The notes: generated from the sequence alone by a model not told the origin. A stretch of 64,000 bases of DNA from Bathynomus jamesi (GCA_023014485.1 JAJOZX010001001.1:62001-126000); one strand, 5' to 3'. Shown: positions 52,301 through 62,034, counted from the stretch's first letter. Numbers and translations: made by a program.

Positions 52301-53511
52301 TTTCAAACCTCTTTTTCAGTTTCAGGCCTCGTTTTCAGTTTCCAGCCTCGTTTTCGGTATCGAGCGTCGGTTTCAATTCGAAGCCTCGGTTTCAATTTAA
52401 TGCTTCTGTTTCATTTTGAAGCCTTGGTTGTAGTTTGAAGACTCGATTTCAGTTTTAAGCCTCGGTTTCAGTTTCTAACATCGGTTTCATTTTGAATCCT
52501 CGGTTTCAGTTTCAAGCCTCGTTTTCAATTTCAATCCTCGGTTTCAGTTTCATGCCTCGTTTTCAGTTTCAAGCGTCTCTTTCAGTTTCATGCCTTGGTT
52601 TTAGTTTCAAAACTCGGTTTCAGTTTGAAGTCTCCGTTTCAGTTTGAAGCTTTGGTTTCAATTTGAAGCCGCCTCGATTTCAGTTGGAAGCACCGGTTTC
52701 AGTTTGAAGCCTCCATTTCTTCTTCAAACCTCTGTTACAATTTGAATCCTTGGTTCCATTTTAAGCTTCCGTTTCATTTTGAAGCCTCAGTTTCAGTTTG
52801 AAGCATCAGTTTCAGTTTGAAGCCTCGGTTTCAGTTTGAAGCTTCGGTTTCACTTTGAAGCCTCGGTTTCAGTTTGAAGTCTCGGTTTCCGTTTCAAGCC
52901 TAGGTTTCAGTTTGAAGCGTAGGTTTAACTTTGAATACACTTTTTCAGTTTGAAGTCTTGCTTTCAGTTTGAATCCTCCATTTGGGTTTGAAGCCTTGGT
53001 TTCAATTTCAAGGCTCGGTTTCAGTTTAAACCTCGGTTTCAGTTTCAAGCCTCGGTTTTAGTTTCATGCCTCCTTTTCAGGTTGAAGCCTCGGTTTCAGT
53101 TTCGAGTCTCATTTTCATTTTCAAACCATGGTTTATGTTTGAAGCCTCGTTTACTGTTTCAAGCATCGGTTTCAGTTTCTAGTCTCGTTTTCAGTTTCAA
53201 GTCTCGTTTTCAGTTTCCAGCCTCGTTTTTGGTATCGAGCCTCGGTTTCAATTTAATGCTTCGGTTTCAGTTTGAAGCCTTGGTTGCAGTTTGAAGACTC
53301 GATTTCAGTTTTAAGCCTCGGCTTCAATTTCTAACATCGGTTTCATTTTCAATCCTCGGTTTCAGTTTGAGGCTTCGGTTTCAATTTCAAGACCCTGTTT
53401 CAGTTTCTGGCATCGGTTTCAGTTTCAAGCTCCGGTTTCAGTTTGAAGCCTCCTATTTCAGTTTGAAGCCTCGGTTTCAGCTTCATTCCTCGGTTTCAGT
53501 TTCAAGCTTCG
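49346..53511 (+). repeat. HOR unit H9, lacks one A-to-B interval (4,166 bp)
   Basis: Landmarks are A 49346, C 51240 and D motif 52681. No B landmark is present. Near 49,970 the A block switches to B-tail sequence (gtttcatgtctcc, diagnostic of B). The deficit against a 5.30-kb unit is about 1,134 bp, close to the 1,138-bp A-to-B spacing in complete units. This is what recombination between homologous positions of A and B would produce. Confidence 0.85.
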
Positions 53512-53865
53512 CTTATATTTTGAAGCACCGGTTTCTGTTTCACTCCTCGGTTTCAGTCTCAATCCTCAGTTGCAGTTTCAATCCGCAGTTTCAGTTTCAA
53601 ACCTCGGTTTCACTTTCAAGCCTCGTTTTCAGTTTCAATCCTCGGTTTCAGTTTCATGCCTCGTTTTCAGTTTGGAGCATCGATTTCAGTTTCATGCCTC
53701 TGTTTCTGTTTCAAACCTCGGTTTCAGTTTGAAGTCTCCCTTTCAGTTTGAAGCTTTGGTTTTATTTTGAAGCCTCCTCGGTTTCAGTTGGAAGCACCGG
53801 TTTTAGTTTCAAGCTTCGATTTCTGCTTCAAACCTGTTTCAGTTTGAATCCGCGGTTCCATTTTA

Positions 53866-54755
53866 AGCTTCTGTTTCATTTTGAAGCCTCAGTTTCATTT
53901 TGAAGCCTCAGTTTCAGTTTGAAGCTTCGGTTTCAGTTTCATGCCTCGTTTTCAGTTTCAAGCCTCGGTTTCAGTTTCGAGCCTCGTTTTCATATTCAAA
54001 CCTAGGTTTAAGTTTGAAGCCTCGTTTACAGTTCAAGCATCGGCTTCAGTTTCCTGAATCGGTTTCACTTTGAAGCCTATGCTTCAGTTTGAATCCTCGG
54101 TTTCATTTGGAGCCTCCGTTTCAGTTTGAATCCTCGGTTTCAGTTTGAAGACTCCGTTTCAGATTGAAGCGTCGGTTTCAGGTTTAAGCCTCGATTTCTG
54201 TTTCAAGCTTCGTTTCAGTTTGAAGTACCGGTTTCAGTTTCATGCCTCGGTTTCAGTTTCAAGCATTGTTTTTATTTTGAGCCTGGTTTTTAGTTTCAAC
54301 CCTCGGTTAAATATGAAGCCTCGGTTTTAGTTTCAAGCTTCGGTTTCAGTTTTAATCCTCGTTTTCAGTTTCAAACCTCGGTTTAATTTCAAGCATCGTT
54401 TTCAGTTTCAAGCTTTGTTTTCAGTTTCAAGCCTCGTTTTCAATTTCAAGTTTTGTTTCAGTTTCAATCCTCGTTTACAGTTTCAAACGTCGGTTTAACT
54501 TTGAAGCCTTGTTTTCAGTTTGAATTCTAGGTTTCTGTTTCAAGCCTAGGTTTCAGTTTGAAGCGTAGTTTTCGGTTTGAAGCTTCATCTTCAGATTGAA
54601 GTCTCGGTTTCACTTTGAATCCTCTGTTTCTGTTTGAAGCCTCGTTTTCAGTTTGAAGCCTCGGTTTCATTTTCAAGCTTCGTTTCAGTTTGAAACACCG
54701 GTTTCAGTTTGAAGCTTCGGTTTCTGTTTGAAGCCTTTGTTTCAGTTTGAAGCCT
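53866..54755 (+). repeat. Block E, copy 1
   Basis: This is a stretch of about 0.88 kb of 19-bp monomers in an order not seen in the HOR units. Markers are cctgaatcggtttcac near 54,053, cctatgcttcag near 54,067 and ggttaaatatgaagcc near 54,305. HOR units have ggttaaatatcaagac at the equivalent place, so E is a diverged relative of the C lead-in region. It ends near 54,755 by returning to the lead-in of an A block. Confidence 0.75.
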
Positions 54756-56421
54756 TGGTTGTAATTTGAAGACTCGATTTCAGTTTTAAGCCTCGGCTTC
54801 AATTTCTAACATCGGTTTCATTTTCAATCCTCGGTTTCAGTTTGAGGCTTCGGTTTCAATTTCAAGACCCTGTTTCAGTTTCTGGCATCGGTTTCAGTTT
54901 CAAGCTCCGGTTTCAGTTTGAAGCCTCGATTTCAGTTTGAAGCCTCGGTTTCAGCTTCATTCCTAGGTTTCAGTTTCAAGCTTCGCTTATATTTTGAAGC
55001 ACCGGTTTCTGTTTCACTCCTCGGTTTCAGTCTCAATCCTCAGTTGCAGTTTCAATCCGCAGTTTCATTTTCAAACCTCGGTTTCACTTTCAAGCCTCGT
55101 TTTCAGTTTCAATCCTCGGTTTCAGTTTCATGCCTCGTTTTCAGTTTGGAGCATCGATTTCAGTTTCATGCCTCTGTTTCAGTTTCAAACCTCGGTTTCA
55201 GTTTGAAGTCTCCCTTTCAGTTTGAAGCTTTGCTTTTATTTTGAAGCCTCCTCGGTTTCAGTTGGAAGCACCGGTTTTAGTTTCAAGCTTCGATTTCTGC
55301 TTCAAACCTGTTTCAGTTTGAATCCTCGGTTCCATTTTAAGTTTCCGTTTCATTTTGAAGCCACAGTTTCAGTTTGAAGCCTCGGTTTCAGTTTGAAGCC
55401 TCGGTTTCAGTTTGAAGACTCGGTTTCCGTTTCAAGCCTAGGTTTCAGTTTGAAGCGTAGGTTTAACTTTGAATACACTTTTTCAGTTTGAAGTCTTGCT
55501 TTCAGTTTGAATCCTCCATTTGGGTTTGAAGCCTCGGTTTCAATTTCAAGGCTCGGTTTCAGTTTAAACCTCGGTTTCAGTTTCAAGCCTCGGTTTTAGT
55601 ATCATGCCTCCTTTTCAGGTTCAAGCCTCGGTTTCAGTTTCGAGTCTCGTTTTCATTTTCAAACCTTGGTTTAAGTTTGAAGCCTCGTTTACTGTTTCAA
55701 GCATCGGTTTCAGTTTCTAGCCTCGTTCTCAGTTTCAAGTCTCGTTTTCAGTTTCTAGCCTCGTTTTTGGTATCGAGCCTAGGTTTCAATTCGAAGCCTC
55801 GGTTTCAATTTAATGCTTCGGTTTCAGTTTGAAGCCTTGGTTGCAGTTTGAAGACTCGATTTCAGTTTTAAGCCTCGGCTTCAATTTCTAACATCGGTTT
55901 CATTTTCAATCCTCGGTTTCAGTTTGAGGCTTCGGTTTCAATTTCAAGACCCTGTTTCAGTTTCTGGCATCGGTTTCAGTTTCAAGCTCCGGTTTCAGTT
56001 TGAAGCCTCGATTTCAGTTTGAAGCCTCGGTTTCTGCTTCATTCCTCGGTTTCAGTTTCAAGCTTCGCTTATATTTTGAAGCACCGGTTTCTGTTTCACT
56101 CCTCGGTTTCAGTCTCAATCCTCAGTTGCAGTTTCAATCCGCAGTTTCAGTTTCAAACCTCGGTTTCACTTTCAAGCCTCGTTTCAGTTTCAATCCTCGG
56201 TTTCAGTTTCATGCCTCGTTTCAGTTTGGAGCATCGATTTCAGTTTCATGCCTCTGTTTCTGTTTCAAACCTCGGTTTCAGTTTGAAGTCTCCCTTTCAG
56301 TTTGAAGCTTTGGTTTTATTTTGAAGCCTCCTCGGTTTCAGTTGGAAGCACCGGTTTTAGTTTCAAGCTTCGATTTCTGCTTCAAACCTGTTTCAGTTTG
56401 AATCCGCGGTTCCATTTTAAG

Positions 56422-57300
56422 CTTCTGTTTCATTTTGAAGCCTCAGTTTCATTTTGAAGCCTCAGTTTCAGTTTGAAGCTTCGGTTTCAGTTTCATGCCT
56501 CGTTTTCAGTTTCAAGCCTCGGTTTCAGTTTCGAGCCTCGTTTTCATATTCAAACCTAGGTTTAAGTTTGAAGCCTCGTTTACAGTTCAAGCATCGGCTT
56601 CAGTTTCCTGAATCGGTTTCACTTTCAAGCCTATGCTTCAGTTTGAATCCTCGGTTTCATTTGGAGCCTCAGTTTCAGTTTGAATCCTCGGTTTCAGTTT
56701 GAAGACTCCGTTTCAGATTGAAGCGTCGGTTTCAGGTTTAAGCCTCGATTTCTGTTTCAAGCTTCGTTTCAGTTTGAAGTACCGGTTTCAGTTTCATGCC
56801 TCGGTTTCAGTTTCAAGCATTGTTTTTATTTTGAGCCTGGTTTTTAGTTTCAACCCTCGGTTAAATATGAAGCCTCGGTTTTAGTTTCAAGCTTCGGTTT
56901 CAGTTTTAATCCTCGTTTTCAGTTTCAAACCTCGGTTTAATTTCAAGCATCGTTTTCAGTTTCAAGCTTTGTTTTCAGTTTCAAGCATCGTTTTCAATTT
57001 CAAGTTTTGTTTCAGTTTCGATCCTCGTTTACAGTTTCAAACGTCGGTTTAACTTTGAAGCCTTGTTTTCAGTTTGAATTCTAGGTTTCTGTTTCAAGCC
57101 TAGGTTTCAGTTTGAAGCGTAGTTTTCGGTTTGAAGCTTCATCTTCAGATTGAAGTCTCGGTTTCACTTTGAATCCTCTGTTTCTGTTTGAAGCCTCGTT
57201 TTCAGTTTGAAGCCTCGGTTTCATTTTCAAGCTTCGTTTCAGTTTGAAACACCGGTTTCAGTTTGAAGCTTCGGTTTCTGTTTGAAGCCTTTGTTTCAGT
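56422..57300 (+). repeat. Block E, copy 2
   Basis: This is a near-identical second copy of block E, 2,554 bp downstream of the first. Small differences include cctcagtttcag near 56,670 where copy 1 has cctccgtttcag, and gtttcgatcc near 57,015 where copy 1 has gtttcaatcc. At about 57,300 the sequence leaves E and enters the diverged F units. Confidence 0.75.
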
Positions 57301-57369
57301 TTGAAGCATCGTTTTCAGATTGGATCCTCGTTTTTATTTCAAGTCTACTTTTCAGTTTGAAGTCTCGGT

Positions 57370-58225
57370 TTCAGTTTCAAGCTTTGTTTTCAGTTTCGAG
57401 CATCGTTTTTAGTTTCAACCCTCGGTTTAAGTTTGAAGCCTCGGTTTCATTTTCAAGCTTCGGTTTCAGTTTGAAGCCTCGGTTTAAATTTGAAGCCTCG
57501 GTTTCAGTTTTAAGCTTTGGTTTCAGTTTCTAACATCGGTTTCATTTTCAAGCCTCGTTTTCAGTTTGAAGCTTCGGTTTCAATTTCAAGCCCCTTTTTG
57601 AGTTTCAGGCATCGGTTTCAGTTTGAAGCTTCTGTTTCAGTTTCAAGCCTCGGTTTCAGTTTCATGCCTCGATTTCAGTTTCTAGCCTCGGTGTCAGCTT
57701 CAAGCCTCGGTTTCAGTTTCAAGGTTCGCTTTCAGTTTGAAGCACCGGTTTCTCTTTTATTCCTCGGTTTCACTCTCAATCCTCGTTTTCAATTTCAATC
57801 CTCGGTTTTAGTTTCAATCGTAGGTTTCAGTTTCAACCCTCGGTTTATGTTAGAAGCCTTGGTTTCAGTTTCAGAACTCGGTTTCAGTTTCAAGCCTCGA
57901 TTTCAGTTTCATGCCATGGTTTCAGTTTCAAGATTTGTTTCAGTTTCGAGCCTCGTTTTCAGTTTCAAACTCGGTTTAAATTTGAAGCCTCGGTTACAGT
58001 TTCAAGCTTCGGTTTCAGTTTCAAGCCTCGGTTTCAGTTTCTAGCCTTGTTTTCAGTTTCGACCCTCGTTTTCAGTTTCAACCCTCTGTTTAAGTTTGAA
58101 GCATCGGTTTCAGTTTGAAGCCTCGGTTTCAATTTGAAGCCTCTGTTTAAGTTTGAAGGCTCGGTTTCAGTTTCAAGCATTGTTTTCAGTTTCGAGCCTC
58201 GTTTTCAGTTTCAACCCTCGGTTTA
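57370..58225 (+). repeat. Edge unit F, copy 1
   Basis: This is a diverged monomer block of about 0.8 kb without HOR landmarks. Markers are tttctaacatcggtttc near 57,525, accggtttctctttt near 57,745 and cagaactcggtttcag at 57872. The same markers recur in copy 2 at offsets of 778-853 bp, the variation coming from insertions such as ctcggtgtcagcttc near 57,688. Confidence 0.7.
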
Positions 58226-59040
58226 AGTTTGAAGCCTCGGTTTCAGTTTCGAGCATCGTTTTTTGTTTCAACCCTCGGTTTAAGTTTGAAGCCTCTGTTT
58301 CATTTTCAAGCTTCTGTTTCAGTTTGAAGCCTCAGTTTAAAATTGAAGCCTCGGTTTCAGTTTTAAGCTTCGGTTTCAGTTTCTAACATCGGTTTCATTT
58401 TCAAGCCTCCTTTTCAATTTGAAGCTTTTGTTTCAATTTCAAGTCCCTGTTTCAGTTTCAGGCATCGGTTTCAGTTTGAAGCTTTTGTTTCAGTTTCAAG
58501 CCTCGGTTTCAGTTTCATGCCTCGGTTTCAGTTTCAAGCTTCGCTTTCAGTTTGAAGTACCGGTTTCTCTTTGAATCCTCGGTTTCACTCTCAATCCTCG
58601 TTTTCAATTTCAATCCTCGGTTTTACTTTCAATCCTAGGTTTCAGTTTCAACCCTCGGTTTAAGTTAGAAGCCTTGGTTTCAGTTTCAGAACTCGGTTTC
58701 AGTTTCAAGCTTTGTTTCAGTTTCGAGCCTCGTTTTCAGTTTCAAATTCAGTTTAAATTTGAAGCCTCGGTTACAGTTTCAAGCTTCGGTTTCAGTTTCA
58801 AGCCTCGGTTTCAGTTTCTAGCCTTGTTTTCAATCTCGACCCTCGTTTTCAGTTTCAACCCTCGGTTTAAGTTTGAAGCCTCGGTTTCAGTTTCAAGCTT
58901 CGGTTTCACTTTCAAGCTTTTTTCCAGTTTCGAGCCTCGTTTTCAGTTTCAAACGTCGGTTTAAGTTTGAAGCCTCGGTTTCAGTTTGAATTCTCGGTTT
59001 CCGTTTCAAGCCTAGGTTTCAGTTTGGAACGTAGGTTTCA
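58226..59040 (+). repeat. Edge unit F, copy 2
   Basis: This is the second direct copy of the F unit. cagaactcggtttcag is at 58681 and accggtttctctttg near 58,560. It continues into cctaggtttcag and cgtcttcag motifs at 59,010-59,055, which are also found in reverse complement inside the inverted segment. Similarity to copy 1 is visible throughout, but substitutions are more frequent than between HOR units. Confidence 0.7.
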
Positions 59041-59510
59041 GGTTGAATCCTCGTCTTCAGTTTGAATTCTCTGTTTCAGTTTGAATCCTCGTTTTCTGTT
59101 TGAAGCCTCGGTTTCAATTTCAAGTCTCGGTTTCATTTTCAAGCATCGGTTTCAGTTTGAAGCACCGGTTTCAGTTTCAGGCCTCGTTTTCAGTTTGAAA
59201 CCTCGGTTTGAGTTTCAAGCCTCGTTTTCAGTTTGAAGCTTCGTTTCAGTTTGAAGCAGCGGTTTTAATTTCAAGCCTCGGTTTCTGTTTCACGCCTCAG
59301 TTTCAGTTTCAAGCGTCGGTTTCAGTTTCATGCCTAGGTTTCACTTTCGAGACTCGGTTTCAGTTTCAAGCTTCGGTTTCAGTTTCAAGTCTCATTTTCA
59401 GTTTCAAGTCTCCGTTTCAGTTTCTATCCTCAGTTTCAGTTTCAAGTCTCAGTTTCAGTTTCAAGCTTCCTTTTCAGTTTATATCCTCGGTTTCAGTTTC
59501 AAGCGTTGAA
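59041..59510 (+). repeat. Diverged satellite monomers before the inversion
   Basis: These are direct-orientation 19-bp monomers with many substitutions, for example sttctatcctcag-type and ttatatcctcgg-type variants near 59,430-59,480. I found no long-range repeat of this stretch elsewhere in the window. Monomer spacing is largely kept. Confidence 0.7.
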
Positions 59511-59516
59511 GCCTTT

Positions 59517-60528
59517 CAAGGCTTGAAACTGAAACCGGTGCTTCAATCTGAAACCGAAGCTTGAAAATGAAACCGAGGCTTGATAGTGAAACCGAGGCTT
59601 CAAACAGAAACCGAGGATTCAAACTGAAACTGAGACTTCAAACTGAAGACGAGGCTTGAAACTGAAACCTACGCTTCAAACTGAAATCTAGGCTTGAAAC
59701 GGAAACCGAGACTTCAAACTGAAACCGAGGATTCAAACAGAAACAGAGGCTTGAAACTGAAACCGAGGCTTGAAACTGAAACCGGTGCTTCAAACTGAAA
59801 CCAAGGCTTCAAAACAAAAACGGTGCTCGAAACTGAAACCAAGGTTTCAAAATAAAAACGAGGCTCGAAACTTAAACCAAAGTTTAAAACTGAAACCGAG
59901 GTTTAAAACTGAAACTGAGTCTTGAGACTGAAACCGAGGCTTGAAATTGAAACCGAGGCTTGAAACAGAAACCGAGGATTGAAACTGAAACCGAGGCTTG
60001 AAACTGAAATCGAGGCTTGAAACTGAAACCAAGGCTTGAAACTGAAACCGAGGTTTGAAACAAAAACCGATACATGATACTGAAATCGAAGCTCGAAAGA
60101 GAAACCGAGGCGTGAAAATGAAACCTAGACTTGAAACTGAAACCGGTGCTCCAAATTGCAACCGAAGCTTGAAAATGAAACCATGACTTGAAAGTGAAAC
60201 CGAGGTTTCAATCTGAAACCGAGGTTTCAAACCGAAACCGAGACTTCAAACTGAAGACGAGGCTTCAAACTGAAACCTAAGCTTCAAACTGAATCCTAGG
60301 CTTGAAGCGGAAACCGAGGCTTGAGACTGAAACCGAGTTCTGAAACTGAAACCGAGGCTTCTAACTTAAACCGAGGGTTGAAACTGAAAACGTGGCTCGA
60401 AATTGAAAACAATGCTTGAAACTGAAACCTAGGATTGAAACTGAAACCTAGGATTGAAACTGAAAACGAGGATTGAGAGTGAAACGAGGATTGGAAGAGA
60501 AACCGGTGCTTCAAACTGAAAGCGAAAC
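59517..60528 (-). repeat. Inverted satellite segment (third F copy)
   Basis: From about 59,517 the monomers read as cttcaaactgaaaccgagg, the reverse complement of the rest of the array. The original orientation returns after about 60,528. Read on the - strand from 60,528, the segment starts tttcgctttcagtttgaagc, then accggtttctctt, tttcactctcaatcctcg and cagaactcggtttcag. This is the same order of markers as in F copies 1 and 2. Within the segment, cgagacttcaaactgaag occurs at about 59,628 and 60,239, an internal repeat of about 0.61 kb. The left junction contains gaagcctttcaaggctt, a short inverted motif. Confidence 0.88.
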
Positions 60529-61005
60529 ATCGGTATCACTTTCAAACCTCTGTTTCAGTTTGAAGTCCCGGTTTCAATTTCAAGCCTCGTTTTCAATTTG
60601 TAGCCTCGGTTTAAGTTTGAAGCCTCTGTTTCAATTTCATCCCTCGGTTTCAGTTTCTAGCCTCGATTTTAGATTCAAGCCTCGGTTTTAGTTTCAAGCC
60701 TTAGTTTCACTTTGGAGCCTCGTTTTTAGTTTCAAGCCTCGGTTTCAGTTTCAAACCTCGGTTTCAGGTTTAAGCTTTTTCAGTTTCGAGCATCGTTTTC
60801 AGTTTCAACCCTCGGTTTAAGCTTGAAACCCAGATTTGAGTTTCAAGCTTCGGTTTCAGTTTCGAGCCTCGTATTCATTTTCAATCCTCGGTTTCAGTTT
60901 CAATCCTAGGTTTCAGTTCCAAGCATTTTTTTGCAGTTTCGAGACTCGTTTTCAGTTTCAACCCTCGGTTTAAGTTTGAAGCCTCGGCTGTTAGTTTCAA
61001 GCTTA
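60529..61005 (+). repeat. Diverged terminal monomers of the array
   Basis: Direct orientation resumes here. Monomers are strongly diverged, with insertions such as ttttttgcagtttcgag near 60,927 and ggctgttagtttcaag near 60,987, but keep the 19-bp rhythm to about 61,005. After that the sequence is AT-rich and non-repetitive. Confidence 0.8.
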
Positions 61006-61160
61006 GTTCGTCATTTACAAGTTTGCTACATGTTTTCTGTGGTTATTGTGTTATTAGGCCTAAGCTAATCGTTCAACTTCTTTCTACTTTTCTTTACAGA
61101 ACTAGTGTTTACTTAATTTTTAATAGTATTAAGGATTAGCTAGACTAATATTAATTAAGT
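61006..61160 (+). other. Non-repetitive sequence between satellite and transposase start
   Basis: This is AT-rich unique sequence. It includes a pyrimidine-rich tract ending in ttctttacag at 61,090-61,099, which resembles a 3' splice acceptor. If it was used, the transposase message had an upstream exon whose sequence is no longer next to it. No TATA box or terminal repeat is convincing. Confidence 0.4.
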
Positions 61161-62034
61161 ATGCCTAAGTGGAAATCATATTATGACAGTGCTAGGAAAT
61201 ATAATAAAGAGTGGGAAAAAAAATTTCCATGGTTGCGAAAAGAAAGTGGCAAAAGTGAAAATGCAATGTGTACCATTTGCCACTGCAGCGTAATACCTAA
61301 AATATATAATTTTTCTCAAAATGAAAATTCAATGAAACATAGAAGTAAGATTAGTGGATTGAATCAGGGTACTCTGTTATCTTCATTTACACATAGGCCT
61401 CTTTCTGAGTCCGGTACTCCAGAAAGTATATATTAAACTGGCTGAAATTGAGATTGCTGTTGCTGTGACCTGTCACTGTTCAATAATAGCCATTCACCAC
61501 TTGAGTGAACTTATGAAAAAACATGGGGAGGGGAGCACTCTTGAAAATATAAAACTACATCGTACTAAATGTACTCAATTAATATAGAATGTGGTTGGAA
61601 ATGCACTGAAAGACGATTTAAAAGAAGCAATTAAGAACAAAAAATTTCTTTTACTCATTGATGAAGCAACAGATATTGCTGTTCAGAAACATGTGTGCAT
61701 AGTTGTAGGGTTTTTTAGTGAGGATAAAGGCATAAGAACTGTGTTTTGGGGATTAGTTCCAATATCTTCGGCAACTGCACAGTCTATTTATGAGACTCTA
61801 AAAACTGAGCTGAGTAAATATGATCAGAACCTTGAAAATTGTATTGGATTTACAAGTGATGGAGCTGCCTCTATGGTGGGGAGCAAAAATTCAGTTTGGA
61901 CCAGAATACAGGAGTTAGCACCCAATTGTGTGCAAATGAAGTGCATTTTCCACTCATTGGCACTATGCATTCAGCATGCCTTTGCAAAACTTCCATCCAG
62001 TATTGGATTCCTCATAACTGAGATTCCACTGTGG
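61161..62034 (+). pseudogene. hAT transposase, N-terminal half, broken
   Basis: The reading frame starts MPKWKSYYDSARKYNKEW at 61161. A BED-like zinc finger follows, with C37-x2-C40 and H60, but the expected last histidine is not visible. Near 61,390-61,415 the frame shifts. The second frame reads KLAEIEIAV, then HHLSELMKKHGEGS, and is cut by a TAG at 61,585-61,587. It continues through the transposase core: LIDEATDI with the first catalytic-type Asp at 61,660, CIGFTSDGAASMVG with the second Asp at 61,858, and a CIFH motif (C at 61,942, H at 61,951). These are characteristic of the hAT group related to ZNF862/ZMYM1-like genes. The acidic residue and dimerisation domain of the C-terminus are missing. 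Function in life would be cut-and-paste transposition in the nucleus; this copy is dead. Confidence 0.85.

Larger units (their letters stand above)
53512..57300 (+). repeat. Irregular A/E zone (2.55-kb tandem duplication)
   Basis: A landmarks lie at 53512, 54986 and 56068, with no C landmark. The first and third A blocks share a private tctgtttctgtttc change (53,701 and 56,257) and are each followed by block E (see separate entries). Matching points such as tggttgcag at 53281 and 55838, and gaagactccg at 54145 and 56699, are 2,554-2,557 bp apart, so the pair is a tandem duplication. The middle A block (54,760-55,840) resembles the A of H9, sharing ttaagtttccgtttc. Confidence 0.8.
1..61005 (+). 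repeat. Satellite array of 19-bp monomers (whole tract)
   Basis: The tract is a head-to-tail array of a 19-bp monomer, consensus cctcggtttcagtttgaag. Recurrent variants are tttcaag, tttcaatcc, tttcatgcc and tttgaatcc in the second half, and cctcgttttcag, cctcagtttcag and ccttggtttcag in the first half. At 19 bp each this is roughly 3,200 monomers. The array is already under way at base 1, so it extends left. The last recognisable monomer ends near 61,005. Monomer order is not random: it repeats as a 5.3-kb higher-order unit up to about 53.5 kb, then as different local units. One stretch, 59.5-60.5 kb, is inverted. No RNA-gene signature and no credible protein gene is visible inside. I do not recognise the family. 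Centromeric, heterochromatic or plain tandem expansion are all possible. Confidence 0.97.

Noticed and set aside
260..59564. Many open frames of 60-180 codons with KPRFQFEASVSVSS-type repeats on the + strand
   Set aside because: They are translations of the 19-bp satellite in rotating phase. They overlap in two or three frames at the same place, recur with each HOR unit, and show no start context, splice structure or non-repetitive domain.
3501..60514. Open frames on the - strand inside the satellite (LKPRLETETEASN-type)
   Set aside because: They are the reverse-complement reading of the same monomers. The one cluster at 59.8-60.5 kb encodes the usual + strand motif only because that segment is inverted.
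1..61005. CRISPR-like array (short regular repeats)
   Set aside because: Monomers are contiguous, with no unique spacers between constant repeats, and the setting is eukaryotic.
1..61005. Telomeric or rDNA-spacer repeat
   Set aside because: The monomer does not resemble known telomere repeats, and no rRNA sequence is present in the window.
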